Part shown: positions 43,509 through 52,277 of the stretch, piece after piece
How positions within the stretch are numbered: the first letter of the stretch is position 1
Layout of the letters: each line of letters opens with the position of its first letter
DNA from: an uncultured Acidobacteriota bacterium
GTDB taxonomy: Bacteria > Acidobacteriota > Terriglobia > Bryobacterales > Bryobacteraceae
DNA: 64,000 bases
Reading direction: 5' to 3'
Assembly (NCBI GenBank): GCA_902826685.1
Contig: CADEFT010000024.1
Location: 58,789-122,788 of the forward strand
Translations under genes and position numbers: made by a program
Notes under the pieces: generated by a model
Seen by the model: only the letters and a program-made list of their open reading frames with translations
Told to the model about the DNA's origin: nothing
Databases searched by the model: none

Positions 43509-43729
43509 TTGGGGTGATCGCCAAAACGCAGCACATTCCGGTGGAAGCCATCAAGCCCGAAAGCCTGTTTCAGGAGTTGAACATCGACTCGATGGACGGC
43601 ATCAACATCGTCTTCGCGCTCGAAAACGAATTTGGCGTTCAGATCTCCGACGAAGACGCCAAGTCGATTCGTGGTGTGCCCGACGTGGTCGAGGGAATCG
43701 AAAAGCTGCTGCGGCAGAAGGCGGAATGA
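43481..43729 (+). CDS. Acyl carrier protein
   Basis: 82 residues. The phosphopantetheine-attachment Ser37 lies in NIDSMDGINIVFALE; the flanking helices and VQISDEDAKSIRGVPDVVEG are typical. It overlaps the deacetylase by 28 bases and the ketosynthase by ATGA, so all are one operon. It is not the housekeeping acpP (no fabD or fabG next to it; DSMDG replaces DSLD). Probably a dedicated carrier for a special acyl chain. Confidence 0.9.
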   Translation: MQPDIVTRVIGVIAKTQHIPVEAIKPESLFQELNIDSMDGINIVFALENEFGVQISDEDAKSIRGVPDVVEGIEKLLRQKAE

Positions 43730-44934
43730 CCCCGCGCCGGGTGGCGGTGACGGGCATGGGAGTGTTCAGCGCCTGCGGCCGCAATGCGCGCGAGTTCTGG
43801 GAGGCGATGAAGGCGGGCCGGTCCGGTATCGGGCCGCTGGAGGGCTTTGCCGGATTCCGTATTACCACCGGAGCCCAGATCTCAGGCTATGACGCCGCCG
43901 CCCATCTCGACCCGAAAGACGCCGATCTGATCGACCGCTTTGCGCAATACGGGCTCATCGCCGCGCGGGAGGCCGTGGCCGCGGCCGGGATCGAGTTCAC
44001 GCCGGAGTCGCGGCTGTCGACGGGCGTCATCACCGGGTCGTGCCTGGGCGGAAAGGTGGCCGAAGACGAAGCCTTCCGCCAGTTGTACGCCGACGGCAAT
44101 CCTCGCGTGCATCCGATGACGATTCCGAGAATCATGGCGAACGCGGCGGCGAGCCGCATCGGGCTTGAATGGGGACTGACCGGTGCGTCCTTCACGCTGG
44201 CGACGGCGTGCTCATCGGCCAATCACGCCCTGGCGCATGCGTTCTGGATGGTGCGGCAGGGCTCGCTTGAGATGGCGATCGCCGGCGGCAGCGAGGCTCC
44301 CTTCAGCGTGGCGCATCTGCGGGCGTGGGAAGCGATTCGCGTGGTCTCGCCCGACACGTGCCGGCCGTTCTCGCTGGGCCGGCGCGGACTGTCGTTGGGG
44401 GAAGGGGCGGCGATGCTGATACTGGAGCCGCTCGACCGCGCGCGCGCCCGTGGCGCCGAAGTGTTGGGTGAGATCGTGGGAGCGGGTATGTCGGCCGATG
44501 CGCACCACATCACGCAGCCTTCGGCCGAAGGTGCGGCGCGCGCGATGCGGCTGGCTCTCGAAGACGCCGGTCTGGCGCCCGCACAGATCGGCTATATCAA
44601 CGCGCACGGCACCGGCACGCAGGCCAACGACGCGACCGAAGCTCGGGCGATCCACGCGGTCTTCGGCGGTCACGCTTCGCGCCTGGTGGTGAGCTCGACG
44701 AAATCGATGCATGGGCACGCGCTTGGCGCGGCGGGTGCGCTCGAAGCGGCGGCCACGGTGATGGCGCTGCGCTCGGGCATCCTTCCACCGACGGCGAACT
44801 TTGTCGAAGCGGATCCGGCATGCGATCTCGACGTGGCGCCGAACCAGGCGCGTCACACCGGGACCGGATATGCGTTGTCGAACTCATTCGCTTTCGGCGG
44901 GCTGAACGCGGTGCTGGCTTTCGCGCGGGCATGA
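43726..44934 (+). CDS. Beta-ketoacyl-ACP synthase (FabF-like)
   Basis: 402 residues. The condensing-enzyme triad is complete: Cys162 (TACSSANHA), His294 (INAHGTGT) and His331 (SMHGHALGAAG), plus Lys326. GGSEAPFS and NSFAFGGLNAVLAF are also conserved. It elongates an acyl chain held on an ACP, most likely the one encoded just upstream. A complete fatty-acid or polyketide set is absent, so the product is unknown. Last gene of the operon. No terminator is visible before the repeat region. Confidence 0.93.
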   Translation: MTPRRVAVTGMGVFSACGRNAREFWEAMKAGRSGIGPLEGFAGFRITTGAQISGYDAAAHLDPKDADLIDRFAQYGLIAAREAVAAAGIEFTPESRLSTGVITGSCLGGKVAEDEAFRQLYADGNPRVHPMTIPRIMANAAASRIGLEWGLTGASFTLATACSSANHALAHAFWMVRQGSLEMAIAGGSEAPFSVAHLRAWEAIRVVSPDTCRPFSLGRRGLSLGEGAAMLILEPLDRARARGAEVLGEIVGAGMSADAHHITQPSAEGAARAMRLALEDAGLAPAQIGYINAHGTGTQANDATEARAIHAVFGGHASRLVVSSTKSMHGHALGAAGALEAAATVMALRSGILPPTANFVEADPACDLDVAPNQARHTGTGYALSNSFAFGGLNAVLAFARA

Positions 44935-44945
44935 AGTTCGCGGGC

Positions 44946-45233
44946 GAAGTCGGGAACTCGTGAAAAGCGGAGCTGCGGCGTGTAGCGCGAGGGAATTCCT
45001 CAAAGCTCGCACAGGCGCTGCGGCCTCCGTCGAAGCGGGGCTCGCAAAAGCAGGTAGCCCCGGCGCATCGTGCGAACGACTTTCGAAAGCTCGTACAGGT
45101 GGGGGCGGCCTCCGTCGAAATCGGGGTTGGTAAACGCAAGTAGCCCGGGGGCGTCGTGCGACTCGGCCCAGACCGGGGCGGCCTTCCACGAAGTTCGGAA
45201 CTGGTGGAAAGTTAGCCCCGGCGCGCCGTGCAA
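44946..45233. repeat. Degenerate tandem repeat, unit about 73-85 bp, in a gene-free spacer
   Basis: The 305 bases between the ketosynthase and the next receptor (44935-45239) hold no convincing gene. Instead a diverged repeat is seen. AGCTCG.ACAGG ... GCGGCCTCCGTCGAA ... TAGCCC.GG.GC.TCGTGCGA occurs at 45004-45087 and again from 45088. A further copy (GGGGCGGCCTTCCACGAAG, TAGCCCCGGCGC) runs over 45171-45233. A partial copy with GGGAACTCGTG, matching CGGAACTGGTG in the third copy, lies at 44946-44990. Periods are about 84 and 73 bases. Origin and function unknown. Confidence 0.65.
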
Positions 45234-45239
45234 GAGCCC

Positions 45240-48200
45240 CTAAAAGTTAAAGCGCAGCGCCAACTGCATCACGCGTGGACGATTGGCCGATTGCAGCGTG
45301 CCGAAGTTCGGGCTGGCGACGTTCAAATCGGGCGGGAAAAACTGTACGTTGTTGAACCCGTTGAACGCCTCGGCGCGGAACTGGATATAGGTGGTCTCGG
45401 TAATGTGGAAATTCTTAAACGCCGAAAGATCGAAGTTCCACCAGGCCGGCGCCTGTATCAGGTTGCGGCCCGAAGTGCCGAACTTGAGCGGAGCCGTCGC
45501 CGAGAACGCGCCGGGGTTCAGCCAGTAGCGGCCCTTGTTGGCGCCGCCAAAATCCTCGCGCGGCGTGACGTTATTGAACGCCGAATAGATGCCGGTGCCC
45601 GTTGCATCGGCGCGCTGGGAAACGAAGGCGAGAGTGGTGCCGTTGGGGGAACTGACGATGCGCGGCACACCGCTCATCCAACTGGCGATGGTGTTCACCT
45701 GCCAGCCGCCCGCGATCAGGTTCGCCGCCCGGCCGGCATCGCCGAGGAAGCGCTTGCCTTTGCCGAAGGGAAGCTCATAGACAACGCTCGCCACGGTGCG
45801 ATGAGGAATGTTGAAGTCGGACGGGCCATGGTCGAGCTGGAAGTTGGCCGGGTTCAGATTGGGCGTGCCCCAACTGCCGGCCGAATCGGTGTCGATCGAC
45901 TTCATCCAGGTGTGCGCCATCAACAGTTGGAAGCCGCTCTGGAAGCGCCGTTCGATTTTGAGATTCAGCCCGTGCATTTGCGACATCCCGGCTTGCGAGG
46001 AATACAGCATGCCGATCAGGCGCGGATATTGGGTGGCGACGCCCGGCGTGACGTCATACAGAATGCCCGGCGTGACGTTGGCGTAGGAGTTATAGCGCTT
46101 GGACAGGCGCCGTCCCTGCGACCCGACGTAGGCGGCCTCCGCCACCCAATTGGTGCCAAGCGATTTCTGCAGCGACAACGTCCACATGTACATGCGCGGC
46201 TTGCGCCCGTCGAGCTCGGCGGCGAACAAATTGGTGCCGAGCGGCGTGATGTAGTTGGCATCGACCGGCGGCACAACGACGTTCGGCAGCGTGTTGCGGC
46301 CGAATTCGAATTCGGGCAGGCCGCGGCCGGTGGCGTTCAGATTCTGCTGCGTGTAGGCGGGCGGGCCGTTGACGATGAACTGAATCTCGTTCATTTGGGT
46401 CTGGTCCCAATAGAAACCGGCGCCGGCGCGGATGGCGACCGAAGGCGCCCACTTGGGGTTGTAGGCCAACCCGAAACGCGGCGCGAAGTTTTTGTAATCG
46501 GGACTGATAACCGATTTCCGGATCTGGCCGAGCGTGGGGAACAACTGCCTGCCGGTGCGGAAATCGAACCCGTAGACGTTGCCTTGTTCCTCCGCCTCCG
46601 GCGGCCCCAGGAATTCCCAGCGCATGCCGAAGTTCAGGGTCAGTTGCCGGTTCACTTTCCAGTCGTCCTGCACGAACGTGTTAACGGTGTGGTTCTGGAA
46701 GTGAGTGACGGAAGTGCCCACGGCGCCGTTCATGTTGGTGGGGTAGCCGAGCAGGAAGTCCGCCACCGGATCGCCGGTGCGCACAACGGGGTTGCCGGTG
46801 ACCGGGTCCGGCTGCGAGGCGTAGTTGCCGCTGAAGGTAAAGCTTCCGCGCGGGCTGTTATCGCCATCGACGAAGAACCGCGATTGACGGACTTCGAATC
46901 CGAACTTCAGCGTGTGGCTGCCCTTGATCCAGGTGGCGGCGTCGCTCAACTGGTAGTTGTGGACTTTGTTGCCCTGCGTCAGGCCGTCGCTGCCGATGCC
47001 GCTATAGCCCTGCCAACCGACGTTGGGCACGCCCCAATTGAGCCTGGAACTGGAGATGCCGGTGATGCCGATATCGGCGGCGATGTTTTTATCCACCGTC
47101 ACCTGCTTGCCGAACAACTCCATGTAGCTATAGGCGCCGCGAAATACGTTGACGACGGTCGGGGAAAGCGACGAGGTTACCTGTACGACGCCAGAGCGTC
47201 CGGCCGAATCGACCTGCCGTCCGCCGAGCGGCACCAGAGCCGCGGGCGACAGCGGAGCGTTCTGCCAACTGTAGCGTCCGAACACGGCGTGCTTGTTGCT
47301 GACGATGTAATCGGCGCGCACGTTTAGCTGATCGTCATCCAAACTCTGCACGGGCGTCCCTTCGAGGTTGGCGCCGCCCACCGGCAGCGTATTGACCACC
47401 GGGATGTAAGGGAAGAAATTGCGCGAGATGCGGTTGATGCGGGTGTCGGGAATCTGATTGCCGGCAAAGGGCTGCTTGGTGTTGTTGGCGAACGACAGCG
47501 GATCGAAAATCGGATTGTTGGCGCTGAAGTCGCCGCGAAGCTGTGCCTGGCGGGGATAGATGCCGCGCTGGATGACGCCCAGCCGCTGTTTGAACCCTTC
47601 GAAATTTCCGAACACAAACAGCTTGTCCTTCTTGATCGGGCCGCCGCCGGCGACTCCGTATTGGTTGCGCTTGAACGGCTCCACTCTCGGGGCGAAGAAA
47701 TTGCGCGCGTCCATGGCGTTGTTGCGCAGGAACCAGAACACCGAGCCGTGGTACTCATTGCTGCCGCCGCGGCTGGCGACGTTGATGATCCCCGGCGTGT
47801 TGCCGAATTCGGCCTGGAAGAAATTGCGTTGAATCTTGAATTCCTGCACCGCGTCGAGCGAGGGCGTGATGGAGGAATCGCCGATGCGCGGATTGCGCAT
47901 TTCGACGCCGTCATAAAGGTAGCTGGTGGAGCTTTCGCGATTCCCGCCGACAAGCAGCGAACGGTCGCTGCGCTGCGTGGTGGCGCCGATGAAGCTGGCG
48001 GGCCCGGCGGCGGTGGGCACCTGCGGCATCACGCCCGGTGAGAGTGCGCCGAGTGTAATGTAGTTGCGGCCGTTCAAGGGAAGATCGTTGATCGCCTTGC
48101 GCGTGATGACCTGGCCAAGCGAGGCGGTTTCCTGTTCAAGCAGAGGCGTGGCGGCGGCGCTGATGGTGACGTTTTCCGTCACCGCTCCAAGCTTGAGCGA

Positions 48201-48503
48201 CACGTTGATCACGGCGCGCTCGGCGATGGTGAGGTTGATGTTTTCAATGACGGCCGTCTGGAAGCCCGTCGATTGCACGGTGAGCTTCCAGCTTCCGGGC
48301 GAAATCTGGGCCACCACGAATTCGCCGCCGGCGTTGGTGTTGACTTCGCGCTGCAGACCGGTGCTGGCGAGCGAGGCGGTTACCTTGGCGTTCGGCACCA
48401 CCGAGCCCGAATCGTCGGTGACGACGCCGGCGATGGTGGAGGTGCTGACCTGAGCGGACAGGGACGCCGTTAAAAGCAGGAATGGCAATAGGGATCGTGA
48501 CAT
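45240..48503 (-). CDS. Oar-like TonB-dependent receptor
   Basis: 1087 residues. Signal peptide MSRSLLPFLLLTASLSAQVS; carboxypeptidase-regulatory-like domain at about 22-105 (IAGVVTDDSGSVVPNAKVTA). The plug includes DLPLNGRNYITLGALSPGVM and YLYDGVEMRNPRIGD. The barrel then runs to VMQLALRFNF. As in its relatives there is no SusD gene. The DUF4440 gene lies upstream on the same strand. The ligand is unknown. Confidence 0.92.
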   Translation of the reverse strand: MSRSLLPFLLLTASLSAQVSTSTIAGVVTDDSGSVVPNAKVTASLASTGLQREVNTNAGGEFVVAQISPGSWKLTVQSTGFQTAVIENINLTIAERAVINVSLKLGAVTENVTISAAATPLLEQETASLGQVITRKAINDLPLNGRNYITLGALSPGVMPQVPTAAGPASFIGATTQRSDRSLLVGGNRESSTSYLYDGVEMRNPRIGDSSITPSLDAVQEFKIQRNFFQAEFGNTPGIINVASRGGSNEYHGSVFWFLRNNAMDARNFFAPRVEPFKRNQYGVAGGGPIKKDKLFVFGNFEGFKQRLGVIQRGIYPRQAQLRGDFSANNPIFDPLSFANNTKQPFAGNQIPDTRINRISRNFFPYIPVVNTLPVGGANLEGTPVQSLDDDQLNVRADYIVSNKHAVFGRYSWQNAPLSPAALVPLGGRQVDSAGRSGVVQVTSSLSPTVVNVFRGAYSYMELFGKQVTVDKNIAADIGITGISSSRLNWGVPNVGWQGYSGIGSDGLTQGNKVHNYQLSDAATWIKGSHTLKFGFEVRQSRFFVDGDNSPRGSFTFSGNYASQPDPVTGNPVVRTGDPVADFLLGYPTNMNGAVGTSVTHFQNHTVNTFVQDDWKVNRQLTLNFGMRWEFLGPPEAEEQGNVYGFDFRTGRQLFPTLGQIRKSVISPDYKNFAPRFGLAYNPKWAPSVAIRAGAGFYWDQTQMNEIQFIVNGPPAYTQQNLNATGRGLPEFEFGRNTLPNVVVPPVDANYITPLGTNLFAAELDGRKPRMYMWTLSLQKSLGTNWVAEAAYVGSQGRRLSKRYNSYANVTPGILYDVTPGVATQYPRLIGMLYSSQAGMSQMHGLNLKIERRFQSGFQLLMAHTWMKSIDTDSAGSWGTPNLNPANFQLDHGPSDFNIPHRTVASVVYELPFGKGKRFLGDAGRAANLIAGGWQVNTIASWMSGVPRIVSSPNGTTLAFVSQRADATGTGIYSAFNNVTPREDFGGANKGRYWLNPGAFSATAPLKFGTSGRNLIQAPAWWNFDLSAFKNFHITETTYIQFRAEAFNGFNNVQFFPPDLNVASPNFGTLQSANRPRVMQLALRFNF

Positions 48504-48533
48504 ATGGATCCTCGCGAATGAGTCTGAGCAGAA

Positions 48534-48947
48534 CTACGACACGGGAACGCGAGTGGTATGGCGTTCCACCATCTGCCAGGTCTTGCCGTTCTTGACCCAA
48601 ACCTGAAGCATGGTGAGCGGGATATCCCCATTGGCGCCGTGGGCGGTGATGCGCGCACGGACGGTGGCCGACTTGCCGTAAACGTGAATCGTCTGGGAGT
48701 GGACTTCGAAGTTCCCCTTCGATTTCACCAGGGCGGCAATGGCTTCCTTCTTGGTTTCGAGTTTACCGTTGGAATGGCTGTATTGCAGGCCTTCGGCCAG
48801 CACTTTCTCCAATCCGGCGGCGTCGCCGGCCTTGGCTGCGGTGAGGAAAGCTTCGTGAGCGGCGCGGACGGACGCTTCGTCGGCGGACTGAGCGTATCCG
48901 GTGATCGAAAACCCCAGGAGCAATGTGGAAAACAACAGAGTTCGCAT
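48534..48947 (-). CDS. Secreted DUF4440 / NTF2-like protein
   Basis: 137 residues from ATG 48947 (signal peptide MRTLLFSTLLLGFSITGYAQ; the frame is open 54 codons further up without conserved sequence). The SnoaL/NTF2-like pattern is ASVRAAHEAFLTAAKAGDAA, then EGLQYSHSNGKLETKKEAIA and QVWVKNGKTWQMVERHTTRV. The fold binds small molecules; activity cannot be inferred. It precedes a receptor gene by about 30 bases and may be co-transcribed with it. Confidence 0.85.
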   Translation of the reverse strand: MRTLLFSTLLLGFSITGYAQSADEASVRAAHEAFLTAAKAGDAAGLEKVLAEGLQYSHSNGKLETKKEAIAALVKSKGNFEVHSQTIHVYGKSATVRARITAHGANGDIPLTMLQVWVKNGKTWQMVERHTTRVPVS

Positions 48948-49029
48948 GGTTTCCGATGATACCTGATTCGGCGCCCGGGAGGTACCGTCCGGCGGCGGAT
49001 GGTGACAGAATGGGCGGTAACGAAATCCG

Positions 49030-52000
49030 ATGAAACATTTTCTGACGATCCTGATTTTGGCGGCCACGGCCGCCGCGCAAGTGGATACAGGCAACATCAG
49101 CGGCACCATTCACGACGCCGGGGGAGCGGTGGTACCGAACGCCAAGGTTCTGCTGCGCAACGCAAGCTCCGGCCTGAGTTTGGAGATCGCGTCCAATTCC
49201 GAAGGCATTTACGTATCGCCGCCGCTGCGGCCGGGCAGCTACATCGTGGATGTGGAGGCGGCCGGTTTCGAGCGTGCCGCGCAGCGCGTGCAACTGGCGG
49301 TGAGCCAGCGCGTGAGCGTCGATTTCGAATTGAAAGTGGGCGCGGTCAGCACGGCTGTGGACGTGAAGGACGCCATCGCCACCTTGCAGACCGAATCGGC
49401 CACGCTTTCCAACCTGCGCGGCGAAAAGCAGATCAAGGACCTTCCTTTGAACGGGCGCAATTTCGCCGGTCTCATCGGACTGGCGGCGGGCGCGATGCCC
49501 GCGCAGACTCAGACACTCGGTTCGCCGATCACGATGAAGCGCGGCGTCACCGGCTTCGCCCTCAACGGGCAGCGGCTGCAGGACAATAATTTCCTGCTCG
49601 ACGGCATCAACAACAACGAGAATCACAACGGCCTGGGCGTGCTCATCTTTCCCCCCATCGAGGCGGTGGAGGAGTTTCGCATTGAGAGTTCGGTGGCCAA
49701 CGCGCAGTTTGGCCGCGGTGGCGGCGGCACGATCAACCTGACGTACAAGTCCGGCGGCCGTGATTATCACGGCGGTCTGTTCCACTTCCTGCGCAACTCG
49801 GCCGTCGATGCGCGGAATTTTTTCGATCCGGCCAGTTCGGCCAAGCCTCCATTTAAGCTGAACCAGTTTGGCGCCTTCGCCGGCGGCCGTCTGAATCCGA
49901 AATCGAAGAACCCGCGGACGTTCTTCTTCGCGGACTACCAGGGGGGCAAAATCCGGCAGGCTCAGACGTATGTGAGCACGGTACCGATAGCCGAGTTTCG
50001 CGGGGGCGATTTTTCGCGCGCGGCCCAGCGCATCTACGATCCGCTGACGCAACGCCGCAACGCGCAGGGCGCTTTTGAGCGCGATCAGTTTCCAGGCAAC
50101 CGCATACCCGCCGCGCGCATCGACCGCGTGGGGCAGAACGTCATCAACCTGTACCCGGCAGCCAATCTCGGCGCCGGCATGGCGAACAACTACATCTTCA
50201 ATCCCGTGCGCACCACCGACGACAACGCCGTGGACGTGAAACTGGACCGCCAGGTGACCGAGCGCGATCTGGCCTGGTTCCGGCTCAGTTGGGCGAGCAA
50301 CGACCTGTTCGAGCCGAGCTTTCTGCCCGCCCCCGCCATCGGCAACGGTCCAGGGGTTCCAGGGTTGAACACGCAGCCCGTCTGGCAGGCCGTGGTGTCG
50401 GAAACGCACACGTTCACGCCAAGCGCCTTCAACGAAGCCCGGTTTGGATTCACGCGCCTGAACCTGCGCTCCTTCAATGCGAATTTCGGGCGTAATGTTT
50501 CCGAGGAAATCGGCGTGCGTGGGGCCAACGTGGCGAGCGATCCGCTGACTTCCGGCCTCACCATCTTCAGCATCGGCGGCCTTCAGGCGCTGGGCGACAA
50601 CGGATTCTCGCCGGCGGTGATCGTCAGCGAGAACTTCCAGGTGAACGACAACATAACGCTGGTGCGCGGAAAGCATACTGTCAAGTTTGGCGGGGAATGG
50701 CAGCGGCGGCGCTATAACGCGTTTCAATCGAACGTGCTTCGCGGCACGATCGCCTTTGGCACCAACTACACCTCGAATCCGGCGGCGCCCGCGGGTACGG
50801 GACTGGGCGCCGCCGAAACGTTGCTCGGCCGGCCGGCAAGCGGCTCCATTCGTTTTCTCACCGGAACGCGCGGGTTCCGCCGCTCCGAGGTTTCCCTCTA
50901 CGCGCAGGACGATTACAAAGTCACGGACCGGCTGACGTTGAACTTCGGTTTGCGCTGGGAAGATTACCTCGGCTGGCCGTGGAAGGAAGTGAACAACCGT
51001 CAGTATCAGTTCGTGGCGGCGGCGCAGGATGTGGCGCGCGTGGGATCGAACGGACTTTCCGCCACGGGCGTCAACGGCGACCACAACAATTTCGGACCGC
51101 GCTTCGGCTTTGCCTACCGCCTGGGCGGCAGGACGGTGGTGCGCGGCGGCTATGGACTCTACTATTCCGCGCCGCAACTCGACATCACGCGCAACCTTTC
51201 GGCGAATCCGCCGGAGTTCGTGGTATTCGAGTTTCTCAACAACCAGTTCGACTACGAAGGTGCGCGTACCGTGGCGCAGGGGTTTGACCGGCCGGCCGCC
51301 GGACAGCTTAACGGCGCGACCTTGAACGCGGTGCAGCCTGGCATCCGCATACCGTACACGCAGCAGTGGAACTTCTCCCTGCAACGCCAATTGCCGCAGA
51401 ACTGGAACCTCACGATGGCGTATGTCGGCACCAAGGGCACCAAGCTCAACGCCCAGCCCGATATCAACCGTCCCGTGCCCGGCACCACGCCGATCGCGCA
51501 GCGGCGTCCGTTTCCGCGGTTCACTTCGATTCAGGAAGTGCAGCACCGGCAGAGCTCGATCTATCACGGCTTGCAGGTCACGGCGGAACGGCGGCTGGCG
51601 CGGGGAATGAATCTTCTGGCGGCCTATACCTACTCGCATACGATCGACGAAAACTCGGGTCCCTATAACATCCCGATGGATGTGCGGAACTTCCGGCTCG
51701 ATCGCGGGAATGCCGACTTCGACGTACGCCAGCGGCTGGCGATGAGCTGGACGTGGGAACTGCCGGTGAAGATCGATGGACCCGCGCGGTACGTGCTTGG
51801 CGGGTGGCAGACCAACGGCATTCTGAGTCTCTACGACGGCCTGCCCTTCTCAGTGGCATCGGCCACCAATTCGTTGAACATCGGTTCGGGCACGCGCGCC
51901 GACCGTTTGCGCGAGGGCAGTCTTCCCGGGGGCGAACGGAACATCGACCGCTGGTTCGACGTGACCGCCTTCGCACCGCCCGGCCCGCAGCTTTTCGGAA

Positions 52001-52263
52001 ACGGTGGACGCAACATCCTGCGCGGTCCCGGTACCAAGCAACTCGACTTTTCGCTGTTCAAGGATTTCCCGTTCTCTCAGGACTTGGCGCGCCGGGTGCA
52101 GTTCCGGGCGGAGTTCTTCAACCTTTCCAACACGCCGCAGTTCAACAACCCCAATGCGACGGTGGGGGCGCCGGGCGCGGGCACGATCCGGTCGGCGGGG
52201 GCGCCGCTGACGTTTCAGCGGACATCGCGGCAGATCCAGTTCGCGCTGAAGCTCTATTTCTGA
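49030..52263 (+). CDS. Oar-like TonB-dependent receptor linked to a sulfatase
   Basis: 1077 residues. Signal peptide MKHFLTILILAATAAAQ; carboxypeptidase-regulatory-like domain at about 18-100 (ISGTIHDAGGAVVPNAKVLL). Plug: DLPLNGRNFAGLIGLAAGAM, NNFLLDGINNNENHNG; barrel to QIQFALKLYF. The arylsulfatase gene follows after 14 bases, so the pair probably forms one transcript and may take up a sulfated glycan or organosulfate. No SusD partner is visible. Confidence 0.92.
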   Translation: MKHFLTILILAATAAAQVDTGNISGTIHDAGGAVVPNAKVLLRNASSGLSLEIASNSEGIYVSPPLRPGSYIVDVEAAGFERAAQRVQLAVSQRVSVDFELKVGAVSTAVDVKDAIATLQTESATLSNLRGEKQIKDLPLNGRNFAGLIGLAAGAMPAQTQTLGSPITMKRGVTGFALNGQRLQDNNFLLDGINNNENHNGLGVLIFPPIEAVEEFRIESSVANAQFGRGGGGTINLTYKSGGRDYHGGLFHFLRNSAVDARNFFDPASSAKPPFKLNQFGAFAGGRLNPKSKNPRTFFFADYQGGKIRQAQTYVSTVPIAEFRGGDFSRAAQRIYDPLTQRRNAQGAFERDQFPGNRIPAARIDRVGQNVINLYPAANLGAGMANNYIFNPVRTTDDNAVDVKLDRQVTERDLAWFRLSWASNDLFEPSFLPAPAIGNGPGVPGLNTQPVWQAVVSETHTFTPSAFNEARFGFTRLNLRSFNANFGRNVSEEIGVRGANVASDPLTSGLTIFSIGGLQALGDNGFSPAVIVSENFQVNDNITLVRGKHTVKFGGEWQRRRYNAFQSNVLRGTIAFGTNYTSNPAAPAGTGLGAAETLLGRPASGSIRFLTGTRGFRRSEVSLYAQDDYKVTDRLTLNFGLRWEDYLGWPWKEVNNRQYQFVAAAQDVARVGSNGLSATGVNGDHNNFGPRFGFAYRLGGRTVVRGGYGLYYSAPQLDITRNLSANPPEFVVFEFLNNQFDYEGARTVAQGFDRPAAGQLNGATLNAVQPGIRIPYTQQWNFSLQRQLPQNWNLTMAYVGTKGTKLNAQPDINRPVPGTTPIAQRRPFPRFTSIQEVQHRQSSIYHGLQVTAERRLARGMNLLAAYTYSHTIDENSGPYNIPMDVRNFRLDRGNADFDVRQRLAMSWTWELPVKIDGPARYVLGGWQTNGILSLYDGLPFSVASATNSLNIGSGTRADRLREGSLPGGERNIDRWFDVTAFAPPGPQLFGNGGRNILRGPGTKQLDFSLFKDFPFSQDLARRVQFRAEFFNLSNTPQFNNPNATVGAPGAGTIRSAGAPLTFQRTSRQIQFALKLYF

Positions 52264-52277
52264 TTACGATACAAAGC

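Noticed and set aside
44935..45239. CRISPR array
   Set aside because: The repeats are long (73-85 bp), diverged and contiguous, without identical short repeats and unique spacers, and no cas genes are nearby.
48763..51639. 958-codon open frame antisense to the receptor at 49030
   Set aside because: Composition is Arg/His/Gly-rich without domains; it mirrors the codon bias of the real gene on the other strand, as do long antisense frames at 15305-17446 and 45228-47327.
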